From Sclerodactyla briareus (lineage: Eukaryota > Echinodermata > Holothuroidea > Dendrochirotida > Sclerodactylidae), in NCBI GenBank assembly GCA_026419785.1, contig JAODTK010004776.1, forward strand, positions 477,835 to 541,834: a stretch of DNA of 64,000 bases, read 5' to 3'. The translations under genes were made by a program, and so were the position numbers. Numbering within the stretch: the first letter of the stretch is position 1; each line of letters opens with the position of its first letter. Shown here piece by piece: positions 24,601 through 36,600 of this stretch. Below the pieces are notes generated by a model, which ran no database searches, was not told the origin of the DNA, and saw only the letters and a program-made list of their open reading frames with translations.

Positions 24601-27600
24601 AATTTTGATCATGATAAATCATATGCTTCGATCAATGATCGTTGCTACTTTTGCTGCCCGCCGAAGTTAAGTCTCGACAGCACTGCGCATGCAGTCGAGG
24701 ACGCTGTGTTTTGGGTTCACAGTACTAACGTCCCCCAGGCGGACTTCTTGTGTGGAGCACGGAAGTGCTCCCGATTTCCTCAATAGACAAAGTTTCACGT
24801 ACTAAATTATTTCCGCTATCACTTCACTCGCCAATTTCTAGATTAGGTTGACTAAATGTTGAGATTTTCATGACACCGCGCGCGCCCGATACCCCTCGCC
24901 AATCTTCTATATATTATTTGGTCTATTTTCAGTCATATTTTAGTTGGATACATACATGACCGCAATATCCTAACATACTGTTGACGAAGTTACCTTAAGA
25001 CTAGGCCTACACAATGTTCATATTGAAATTGTGGTCACAAACTATTCTTATAGCCTCATAAAGATTTTTTGGTGATGACAGTTTATTCGCTTAATATGTA
25101 CAATAGAATGTGAGCGATGAATCATAAAAATATGTCAACAAACCCAAACCGGTACTTAGTTTCTTCTCATTTACCATCAATGTATGATTTTTAAAGCTCA
25201 TCGGCTGCGGCACGTTTTCATAGACTTCACTGTATGCACTGGTGCACACTCACAATGCACTATAGCAGGGGGTGAGCTCATTACGAGGCCGCCGATGCCG
25301 GCGGGCAGCGCTGCCTCGCTATTGTTATTGGTTTGGTCATAGCAACGAACTAAAGCCGCGCGGCGGCGCGGCTTCCCTCGGCTCGCCCAGGCGGCCGCGG
25401 CGGCCGATATTTTGACATGGCGCCTAAAATTCTGGTATTTTGGGCACTTTTAACCTTGTAATCAGGCAAAGTCCCACATGCCTGGTGGGATCAAGTTCAA
25501 ACTTGGTGGGTTTTCTTCCCATGATGAGTACATGAACGCTATTTATTGTTGTATGAGTAGGGGGTCAATTTTGGGCAAAAAGTGGAAACTTGTAAAATTC
25601 TGGTATTTTGGGCACTTTTACCTTGTAATCAGGCAAAGTCTAACATGCCTGGTGGGATCAAGTTCAAACTTGGTGGGTGTGCTTCCCATGATGAGTACAT
25701 GAACGCTATTTATTGTTGTATGAGTAGGGGGTTAATTTTGGGCAAAAAGTGGAAACTTGTAAAATTCTGGTATTTTGGGCACTTTTACCTTGTAATCAGG
25801 CAAAGTCCCACATGCCTGGTGGGATCAAGTTCAAACTTGGTGGGTGTGCTTCCCATGGTGAGTACGTGAATGCTATTTATTGTTGTATGGGTAGGGGGTC
25901 AATTTTGGGCAAAAAGTGGAAACTTGTAAAATTCTGGTATTTTGGGCACTTTTACCTTGTAATCAGGCAGCGTCCAACATGCCTGGTGGGATCAAGTTCA
26001 AACTTGGTGGGTGTGCTTCCCATGATGAGTACATGAACGCTATTTATTGTTGTATGAGTAGGGGGTCAATTTTGGGCAAAAAGTGGAAACTTGTAAAATT
26101 CTGGTATTTTGGGCACTTTTACCTTGTAATCAGGCAAAGTCCAGATTGGCCTGGTGGATCAAGTTCAAACTTGGTGGGTGTGCTTCCCATGATGAGTACA
26201 TGAACGCTATTTATTGTTGTATGAGTAGGGGGTCAATTTTGGGCAAAAAGTGGAACTTGTAAAATTCTGGTATTTTTTGCAGACCTACTTTTACGTTGTA
26301 ATCAGGCTATGTTCAACCTCTCAGTTTAAGCATGGGAATGGTGTTCGGAAATTGAGAACTTAACACAACCAGGGACCGTTGTGTTCAAGGGATCACTACG
26401 CTTTGGCTTACTGGTTTGGTGTGTGGGGGAGGCGGGGGAAGGTGTTTGCTGTGTGGCAGGGGGGGTGGGGGGGATGGCATGTCCTGGCTGCTTAAAAAAG
26501 GGCTGCTATAATGGAGGAAATTTTGATTTCAAAAGGCAAAGAAGCCTGGGCTGCTAAGGGGACTTAGAACATTCCAAGTTGAATTTTGGGTCAAAGAAGT
26601 GAGATGACTGAGCGATAGAACTATTCAAATTGGGTATTCATGGAGAGAAGAGTGGGGGGGGGAGGGCATGAAGAAGAAAAAAGCAATCAAGGGACTTTGG
26701 TATGATTAGTCCACCTATGGGTCATTATTTAGGAATTTTTATGTGTTATATGTGAAAATATGTGATGTTCGTTTGACATGACGATGGTCTGCATGAACTA
26801 GTTGGTTGTTTGTGTAGTGAATAATAGAAACCACCGATCGCGCAACCAGGCGAGACACTTTTGGCGGTCGCCTTGTTGTTTGTTTTGTGAGTGAGATGCC
26901 ACCATTGATTATAAAAATCCAGCAGTTTTGCTGGACTTGTGAGAGACGAAATACTGATGAGTTCATATTATCCAAAAGGCGTGACTCTGTCTCGTGCCTC
27001 TTGCAATTGCAACTCACTGTAACACCTACAGATGGATAGCCACAAACAAGGACTCCTACAAATACTCTAACTGGCCAATAACTGTTGTTGACTGGTATAA
27101 CTTGCTGCAAGATGTATCTGACCAGCATTTGAAATAGTGACAGACACTTGTGTAACAACTCGGGGAGGATTGTAGAAAAAACCTGTATCCTGTCCATAGT
27201 TTATGTTAAAAACTGAGTGAACCCCACATGACATGATAAAATTCACGATATGGGTACTGGAGAAATCTCCAGCAGGTACACACACCTGCTCCTGTCCGTT
27301 TGGCTCCACATACACCAGGCTTAAACTACTTTTTTCATTTCAGGGGCTACTTCCCCCCAAAAAAGAGCCCGAAGTAAATATGATTTCAGGGGCTACTTTG
27401 ATTTTCGGGTGCTCCTCCATTTTTCAGTTCAAAGCTAAAATCATGATAATTTGGCCTCATTCATGACGCATATATTAACTCAACTGCACTCTTAAAAGAC
27501 CTTATAATACTCTTCACACTCCACAGTAGTCCACCCTGAACAACAGCTGCCCCAAGGAACATACAAAATTGAACATGTATTAGGGCTTCCTAAGTTCTGC

Positions 27601-30600
27601 ATGTGTTGTAGTGGGGGTAGTCTGTGTATAGTAGGGCTGTTCGTTTTGTAGAAAATATGAACATAAAACGATTGTAACAAATATTCATCATCGTCCATAA
27701 TTCATTGTCAGTTATTTGTTCCAAGATCTGACTCAAAGTTAACTTTCAACAATTCATTGGGTGGTTCTTTTCTCTTTAGTTGTGTGTTGCTGCAGGCCTG
27801 TCACAAAAGAAGAGGTCATGGCGGCCACTTTATTGAAAGACATATTTCCTTTGTACAACCAGATTTTGACATGACTTTTTCCACTGAAATACTGCTTTTG
27901 TCAGCAACCTTCTTTCTCATTGCTTGTGAAAAATAATAGTGAATATATTCCTATTTTATGTCTTATTTCGGTACATTTTCATCCCATCGTTTATTTGTTT
28001 TATGATTCAAAATCGTTTTTGTGACATCGTGAGATGTTGTCGGCCATGTGCGTGTGGCATGTGCAACACTGGCTATATGCTCTCTTGTACCTCCCAGCCT
28101 GCAAGCTGAGCAGATCGCGTGCTGCATAAGCTTTGACTGCGTAGTGTACAACACCTCCATTCAGAATTCTGCCACAGTACATGGAGAATGCACAGCTAGA
28201 ACGTGTAGGGTCAATAAGCTGAGCAGGCAGTTGGCACATGGTGAATATGTGCATTCCATTGCTTGCACTCTGCAGCAGTGTAACAGAGCAAAATTGCATT
28301 GCATGTGTTTTAAAATTGCTCACTGCACGTCGATTATCTCCCTGTATCAAATGTTGAGCCAAAGAAATAATGATTATCATGTGCATGGCAATCCATGCAT
28401 CAATTTATTGATGCAAATACCAGCGTTGGATAACATAAAAACAGATTGTAATCACGCAGTTGACAATTCAACTAGTAATTAGCCTATGCCTAGATGCTTT
28501 TCAGTTGGGAAATTTCCAGATTTTGTTGGAAAGTTTCACCATGAATAAATTCATCGTAATGATGCCGAAACATGTCAGACTAATGAAAAACATTACCAGA
28601 AGGGTATCAGAACATATTTCATCACATAATTTGCAAAGCCCAACCTAAAAACATCAAAACCAAATCAAATCATATTCCCAATTTCATAAGTTCGCTACTG
28701 ACTAGATGTGTAGCCTAATGTTAATTTCACATTGACTACAGTTTGTTGTTAGGCTATCATTTCTAAGCCATGTGCTTCCCAATGTTGACATCGTAACTTT
28801 GAACTGTTTCAAGTGTTACCTACAAGAATATGGTCAATTCACTGATTAACAGCTTCACAGCTTCCACAATGATTTTTATCACATTTGAAACGACTTTGAG
28901 GTTGTGCTTTGCTTCAGTATTTAAGCTTAATTGAGGCAATAGTTACTGGCAAGCATCAGCTCATGTAGGCTACTTGTAATGTATGCATTGTGAGTGAATG
29001 GTGTGTACTCTGTTCCTGTTTGGAATTTTATTTATCGGAAAGAGAGAGGGGGGGGGGGGGGTGTCTATGTGCAGAAATACAAGTAGCAAGTTACAAAACA
29101 TCGTTCAGTACGTATGCACGATACGATATGGTCAGTGATTCATCATTTTGTATTAGCGATCATATCGGCCAATTTTGTGCAGTAATTGTTTCAATTCATG
29201 TCGCTTTTAGGTTTTGCAATAATCGGTATGTTACGATCGTATCTAGCTCCGTAAGTAATTCACCGATACTGATACTGAATATGAATACTGATCATGCCAT
29301 AATCGGACCTGCCGGTCGTTACGGCCTATTCAGACAACGGGATTATATTGCCGTTGCATTCTTGGCTGTTCACGGGGAAAGTATCGCGCATATCTGGACA
29401 TATTTTAAGAATTTTGAAGTCGCGTTTTTGCAGGTTTTTCCAGCGGAGAATTTGGCGACATTTTTCCCCATCAAACTTACAACTTGGCCCATTCCGAACT
29501 GAAGCATTAGGGGAAATTTTACGGGGGCGAATTTTCTCAGTATTTCATTTTTATTCGCCCCCGTCACGGCCATTCGGGTGCTCTTTTCAGCGTTTCGGGG
29601 GCGAATTTGCCCTCCGCACCCGTGTTTTTTAAGCGCTGACATACACGGTAAACCTACACGGATGGTTTCACTGAGCAACACTACAATGTTTTTTCTCTCC
29701 AACAGACCATCCTAACACCTCAGAGGTCCGGTGTACACTTTAAGCTCGGCCAGGAGTGTGTGAAAGCAGGCTGCAGCGTCGACCTCTTCCTCTTCCCCAA
29801 CTCCTACGTAGATGTGGCCACCATCGGCCAGGTGTCCTCTCTGACAGGAGGCCACTGCTACAAGTACAAACATTTCCAGGTATGACACTTCCCGTTTGGG
29901 GGTTTGAATGAATGCGCAGAAATCTATGCCCATTTTTCGGGCATCAGAAGTGAAATTTTCTCCAAGCCGTAGAAAGTCAGACAACTCACATTTTAGCTCA
30001 TATCTGTATGAATTCTTCCTTTTTTGTGTGTGCAAGTTCCAGCCGAGATTTTTGTTTGATGATTTCAGTTTGAAAACATAAGAACATAAGAAATCATGAT
30101 AATTTGATTGGGTTTCCCCTCATTCTGGGGGTTCAACCTTTCAAAAAAAAAAAAAAAGCCCCCCTTTTAAAGGTCGAGTCCACTTTAGTCTAGGTTAGGC
30201 TCGGCTCCTACTTAGTCTAGGATGGGGTCCAACTCCAATCTAGGTTGAGGTCTATCCTTATATGCCAGTGTAGTATATCTTCAAATCAAATTTCATGCTG
30301 GTCGAGATTAAGAGTGCAGTTACTTGGAAGTTAAGCTTTCCCAAGCAACAACAAGCATCTTGATCTGTGTGCAGGTCTGTTACATGAGGGATGAGGAGTG
30401 AAGCCAAGCAAGCAGCAGTAGCAAGCCATTTATGTTTATTAAGTTGTAGTTGGATATCAGCCAGATTAATATATAATATATATACTACCATGTCCGGGTG
30501 TATTTCTGTAGCGCCACCGAGGGCGTGCTCCCGAGCGTGAATTTTGGGCCTAGGGCCACTTTGGGCCAAAGCGCAATTAGGTGAATAAACCGCCAAGCTT

Positions 30601-33600
30601 GTATATCCTTCAAATTTATTACCAGTGTTTGATGCTTATTCCATAATGATGGTCTAATAGACAAACTTTTGGGGTGTCCCAGGATTTTTGTTCCAAACGT
30701 CGTACGGGGCCAGAGGGTCCCATGTTTAATGATATTTCACACAATGGTGCTTGAAATGCATCTCCCCCCCCTCCCACTACACAAACAATCTTCCAATTGA
30801 TTTTCTTCAAAGTTTCCTGTACAGTCCTTGGGGAAATGGGCTAGGGGTTGTTCAAGGAATTTGGCCCAGGCCCATTGAGGCCCTAGGGCCCATTATCTGA
30901 CATACTGTTAATTCTTTATCTCCTACAAACTAGTTGCACCATGCTGATGTTCGGTCATTCAGTCATTATAATGGTCTGACAGCTGTACCTTCAGGGGCCC
31001 AGGGATTTGGGAACCAGGCCTAGTGTTGGCCTTAGGGTCCACTATGTGGAATTAACAAAATGCTTCTCCTCTTACATGTTTTGGTGCACAATACTGATAT
31101 TCGGTCATAATGATGGCTTAACAGTCACACCTTTGGGGTGTCAGAAGAGGGAATTTTTGAATCCAGGTCGCACTTGGGCCTCGCGGCCCTTTTAATGAAA
31201 TGTTCACACACACCATGGTACTGAAATGCATCTCCTTCCCAATACCAATTGATTTTCTTATAAAGTTACATGTATGTCTCCTTGGTTAGTGGTCCTCGGG
31301 GGTTTTGCAAACTTTGGCTGAGGCCCAATGTGGGCCCTAAGGCCGCGCATCATGTTAAAAATCCTGGCAAAATGCTTCACAATTTTGATGCACAACTCAG
31401 TGCTGATGTTCTGGGGGCGTCCATAGGAGGGTCTAGTAGCCGTACCTTCCGTGTTCTCAGGATTTTGACTAGGCCTCAGTTTGGGCCTAGGGCCCATCAC
31501 TTGAAATCAGAGCATTTTTCCCTCCTACAATGCGAATGCTCTATCATAATGTGGAATAGTCATACCTATGGCTTTTCAGAATTTTTTGGTCAAAGTCCCC
31601 TTGGGCTCTACGGCCTATCTACTCTATCCAGCGAGTCACAAATGAATTTTTGGCCCCCACACAGTCATTCTGTCACGGATGTCGACCAAACTTGGACAGA
31701 TTGTTAATTGACCCATGAGACATGTTTGACCTTGTGAAGTCAGAGTCAAAGCTCAAGGGGCAATATATATATTTCAAATGTATCTCCTCCTATGAATAAA
31801 TTAGATTTTTTTGTCATAATGTTCTTTTGGAAGTGCTCTCTTCAGCTTGTTTGCAGTTTTGATGGCAACATCATATGGTATTGTAGAAGTAAACAGGACT
31901 TCTATGGAAAGAAGCAAAACAATCATAACTGTGGTTTGAGGCTAAGGGCAGAGCTTTGAATTTTCAGTCCTGCAAAGTTTATATGGGCGGCCATTTTGTT
32001 GACTAAAATAACACTACTATTTAATAACATAACTAGTTTCTGTGTAAATATCCAAATTCTAATAAACTTCATCTCTAAATCCTGCTTTGAAAGTTCCTAC
32101 ATTTCCCCTAGCACAAACCCCTTTGTTTCCCTCCTTAGATCCACATTTCTTAATTGCCTCTCCTGTTTCCCCATACTGGGTTGCTGCCCCCATCTACCTA
32201 CACCCCCCAATCACCCACCCCCACCTTCAATGATGTCCCAAGTACCATTTTTCCATGCACTTGTATCTATTTTATCTATAGAATATCAACCAATTCACTT
32301 AATCTTTTTGACCATGTCTTGTTAAACATGTCACAGACAATTTTTTCATCACAATTATGGTCAACCCAACCTATAAACAAATAGCCTCTGGAGATTTGCC
32401 CCCTAAGCAGGTTGCACGATTGATCGCATGTCAGTATGTCCAGTACCTAAGTGTAATACAGTTTATAACTATTGTCCATGAAAATAACTCCAGAGAAGGG
32501 CAGTAGGTGTAATAAACACCAAGAGAATGGCATAGACTTTACAATGATTGTCTCCCACCCCTCCTCCTTAAACTGAATAGAAATTGAATAAACAAAACAT
32601 TGAAGGAGATGCAGTAAGTACAGCCTTAGAAAATGGAATATTGAAATGGCCAACACTTATTAAATGTGACCTAATATGAATTATGTGTCTAATGATGATA
32701 TACTCACACTAATAAGACACCCTCCCCCCTAAAATATTGATCAAGTTTCGTAAAAAAAAACCACTCTTGACATAGTTCCCCCTGCTCACCCTGGGTCTGG
32801 GACTGGCAAGTGCACAGTAGCTTTTAGTATGGTACAATTTGTGTACAGTATCCAGACTTTGAAATTTATCATTGGATAGGTGTACTGCAGCCAGCTATGG
32901 ACTATACGCTCTGTAATTTGTTCATCTGAGAATTACAAAAGGACAATATTAAACAAACGTAAAATACAATTTTGAATACCTTGCTAAACACTCTCCCACC
33001 CCTTTCAGGAGGATAAAGTGTGATTGAGAAATATGTAATTGCCATTTAGCAACTGCCAAGAATCCCTCCTTTCCCTTGCCGTGTTAGGTCACCATACTTT
33101 CTATTTAAAGGAAATACAGTCCACGAAGGCTGTTCTTCGGGGATATACTTGTGGGCGGTTTTACCACCCGCCGTACATGTCCTAGTTCTTTGATGGATCT
33201 TGACCACCTTAGACCCAATTTTCATCCTTTGAAGTTGCCTCTTTCGCTGTCAAAAAGGGGCATTCTTTGATGGATGTTGAATAAGCTGAGTACACATGTT
33301 TATTGCCTGCTAAAGACATTTTTTGGCCATATGACGATCAAGTCTAAGTTTGTTATGGGGCACAATAGGCTTGCTGAAAACTGCCTTCTGCCCATGATCT
33401 TGAACATTTAACACAACAATTTTACATTTGTCTTGGCACATTCATGCGGGTTTGAGCTACGACCATTATTGCCTTGTTAAGATTTTGGCAACAAGCTGCG
33501 ACCCCCCAAGAATTGCTTCACGACCCCAGTTGGGGTCGCGCCCCAGGTTTGGGAACCATGCTCTAAACACTATCAAAGCTACCAATCATTTTCATCCCTG

Positions 33601-36600
33601 GCTTCTGTGGGATGGTGAATAGTTCCTCACGACCTGACCAGGACTTGAGACCATCTCCGGGTTTTGATGCGGTCCTGCGGGTGAGGCCAGTGCTGGCATC
33701 CGATCCACAGACCTTCTTTGGCAACTTCTACAACATGTCGAACACCCACGGATTTTATAGCTGGCCGCGATGGACGGCCAAAGGCGGTGACGGTCGGTCA
33801 ACACGACGACAAACTCAGTGAAGACACGGGGCATTCGCTCAGGTTGGTGATGTTTATATTTTTTTGGAGGTAGGGAGAAGGGGTTCTCTTTAGACACATG
33901 TGAATATGTGTCAGGGTGAGTCAGGAATACGTGTAACTTGATTTGAACCATTGGGATACATATATCTTCTGCACATTTGAATCCCCCTAATGCCTGGGGC
34001 CTATTTGCCAGGGTGTCAGAACGATTTAAAAAAAAATCTACATTACCATTCTAGGGATGCTGCAGAGTCTACTGTAGATCATTTCCGTTATTCGAATCTC
34101 TGGTCCATCTAACCTTGCAGCCACTGTGTGGCCAATGACATAATATCGTGCCCTCGTGTGTCCCCGTGGAAGCCAATTTTTTTTGCACATACGCTCTAAT
34201 AGCAATTCTTCTGCAGGTGGCTGCGGGAGCACCTCAGACAACCGTACGAGCTGATTGATGCATGGTTTCTCTTCATTTCATGTTGTATGGTCTGATCCCT
34301 TCTTCAAATGCCGGACGGGCGAGGCATAAACCTAATGGACCTACCTACCTGTTACATGTTTCATGCCTGGTAGCAGAATGAGTGAATATCTCAACTCTAT
34401 TACTGCGAATAGAATGAAAGAAGAACTATGCATATATGCAGCAGATGATTGAACCCTTTTAATGCAGCTATTTCTGATCATGTTAAGCGCTTTCCAGTGT
34501 CGGGCCCCCTCCGCTTACCGCCACTTTTGAAGTCTGTTTTTTAGTGACAATTCCAGCAGAGAAAATGTGATCGATCAAAAACTCAGAGTACGCCATTTCA
34601 GGCATGTCTCCTGAAAATGTTGCATGCCACCCACGTGTAAAAGTGAGTACCTTGTGAGGTGACTTGTGAAGAGTAGCGAGTGCCGTATGTGCCAGCCCTA
34701 TTGGAAGTCCCCTGGGGGACACGATGAAGTGACGTACTGATTAGTACGTTGGGAGAGAACAAGCAAGAGGTGCGAGTTGTAGAGAATGGGTGTGAAAAGT
34801 GATTGGATCAGGGGTGATATCTGTAGAGAGCTTTGAGCATGTCTTAGCATTAGAAAAGCCCTATATAGGAACAAGATATTAATAATATGATCAGCACTAA
34901 AATGTATCTGTAACTGTCTATCCCTGCCGAAAAAAAAACAGTTTTTACTTTGACAAGTTCAATGAATAATTTCTGCCCTAACTGTTATTTTGACAATAGT
35001 TGCCTATGGAATTGAGAGAGTTGAATAACAGCAATATTGTCTATTTCATTCCCTAAATACACAATTGTATAGATACAAATCCACTTAGATGTCAAGAGAC
35101 TCATTCTTGATATTCTTTAGACTACTGGTTTATTGTACCCCTTCAAACGAAACTGCCAAACATACTTCTCCGAATTTTGTTCCACCAAAGTTCCCATTCT
35201 ATCACTAGTAGAACACATATTTTCTGGAATATCAATGTCAACTCAGTTTTGGAAGGTTTTTTAATCACACTACTCTCTTGAATGACCAGAGCAAGGTGTC
35301 ACAAATCAGTATTTTTTAGGTTCTACTGGTAGGTATGGCTGTAAGGTGGACAAAATCAATATCAGTTACCAGATTTAACCCTACTTTTTCTTCTCAGGTC
35401 GCCGTTCTGTATACGAGTGTGTCTGGCCAGCGCAGGTTACGAATCATCAACTTTGCCTTCACGTGCTGTTCGCAATTAGCCGACCTCTACAAGAGCTGTG
35501 ACACGGACACCATGGTCAATTTCTTATCCAAGAAGGTATGGACTGCTGGTATTCTTCCTGCTGTTCCTCAGGCTGTTGTTCCTCAGGCTGTTGTTCCTCA
35601 GGCTGTTGTTCCTCAGGCTGTTGTTCCTCAGGCTGTTGTTCCTCAGGCTGTTGTTCCTCAGGCTGTAACGGTTGTCAGATATTTCCCCCTGTACAGTTGA
35701 CACCTAATAGTGGATGGGTGAGGTACTAGTGATATAACTGATTGTTATATCACCTTATGATTGATATAACACTATATTATACGCTTGTCCTCTCGTTGAA
35801 CAATTGTAGTTGAAAAAGTGACCGCAAAACAAACTTTGCATGCTCCCATGTAATAAGTCTGTTCACAGCAGTGTTGTAACGAGTCACTGAATGTTATGAC
35901 TCGAGTCGTTGATTTCCAGAGATTTATGCGACTCGAGTCGAGTTACTGACTCGAGTCACTGTACTGTTTCAATGGAGGAAATTTCCACGAAGTTGCTCGA
36001 GTCAACTCATATTTGAAAAGAAGTGACTCGAGTCGTGACTTGTTACAACTCTGGTTCACAGTTACAGTTATTAATATTATATTGATATGATGTAAAAGGT
36101 TTGACCTTGCATGAACTGTGTGCCTAATATTCTTTCCAAACTCCTACCTACACTGAACTTTGCAGATTCCTCCCCATACTCAACAATTACATAGTAAAAC
36201 ATGGGGACAAATTGTTGACGTTTCCGAAAGGTGGCAAGTAACAGTTTGAAAATAGGCTGTGATGATATCGCTATGGTTAGAACCTTCTCTATACCCCCCA
36301 AACCATTCAGTGGTGAGCATACACACTGACAACCATGACATGGTTTGAAAGAGTGACCAACAATGTCCAGATGAAGTTCTTTTCCCCATGTTAGAAACCT
36401 TGAGCATTAGGCGATTTTAACAACAGTACAGCTAACAGGTAGTATTGCTCTGAGAGATTTTGCAGGTTTTCCTTGTAAATTGAGATATACTTGCTCTCTG
36501 TGTATTCTGTACAACATGCGGGGGGCAATTGCCAACTTTTGTCATAAGTCTGGTTACACAAACTGACAAATACATTCGAGAAGTCGCCAAATGTACCTTC

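Larger units (their letters stand above)
29880..33610 (+). other. SEC24 intron 14
   Basis: Intron of about 3.7 kb. It contains a poly-A run at about 30143, a degenerate tandem region at 30540-31700 (listed separately), AT-rich sequence to 33.4 kb and a hAT-like repeat end at 33490-33570. No gene is recognised. Confidence 0.55.

Noticed and set aside
25478..26203. Four overlapping 95-residue ORFs as a small gene family
   Set aside because: They repeat every 167 bp and are copies of one frame of a minisatellite unit.
28000..29502. Open frames of 128, 144 and 170 codons in SEC24 intron 13
   Set aside because: No family resemblance, frames on both strands overlap, no splice or codon support, and the 170-codon frame crosses a G14 run.
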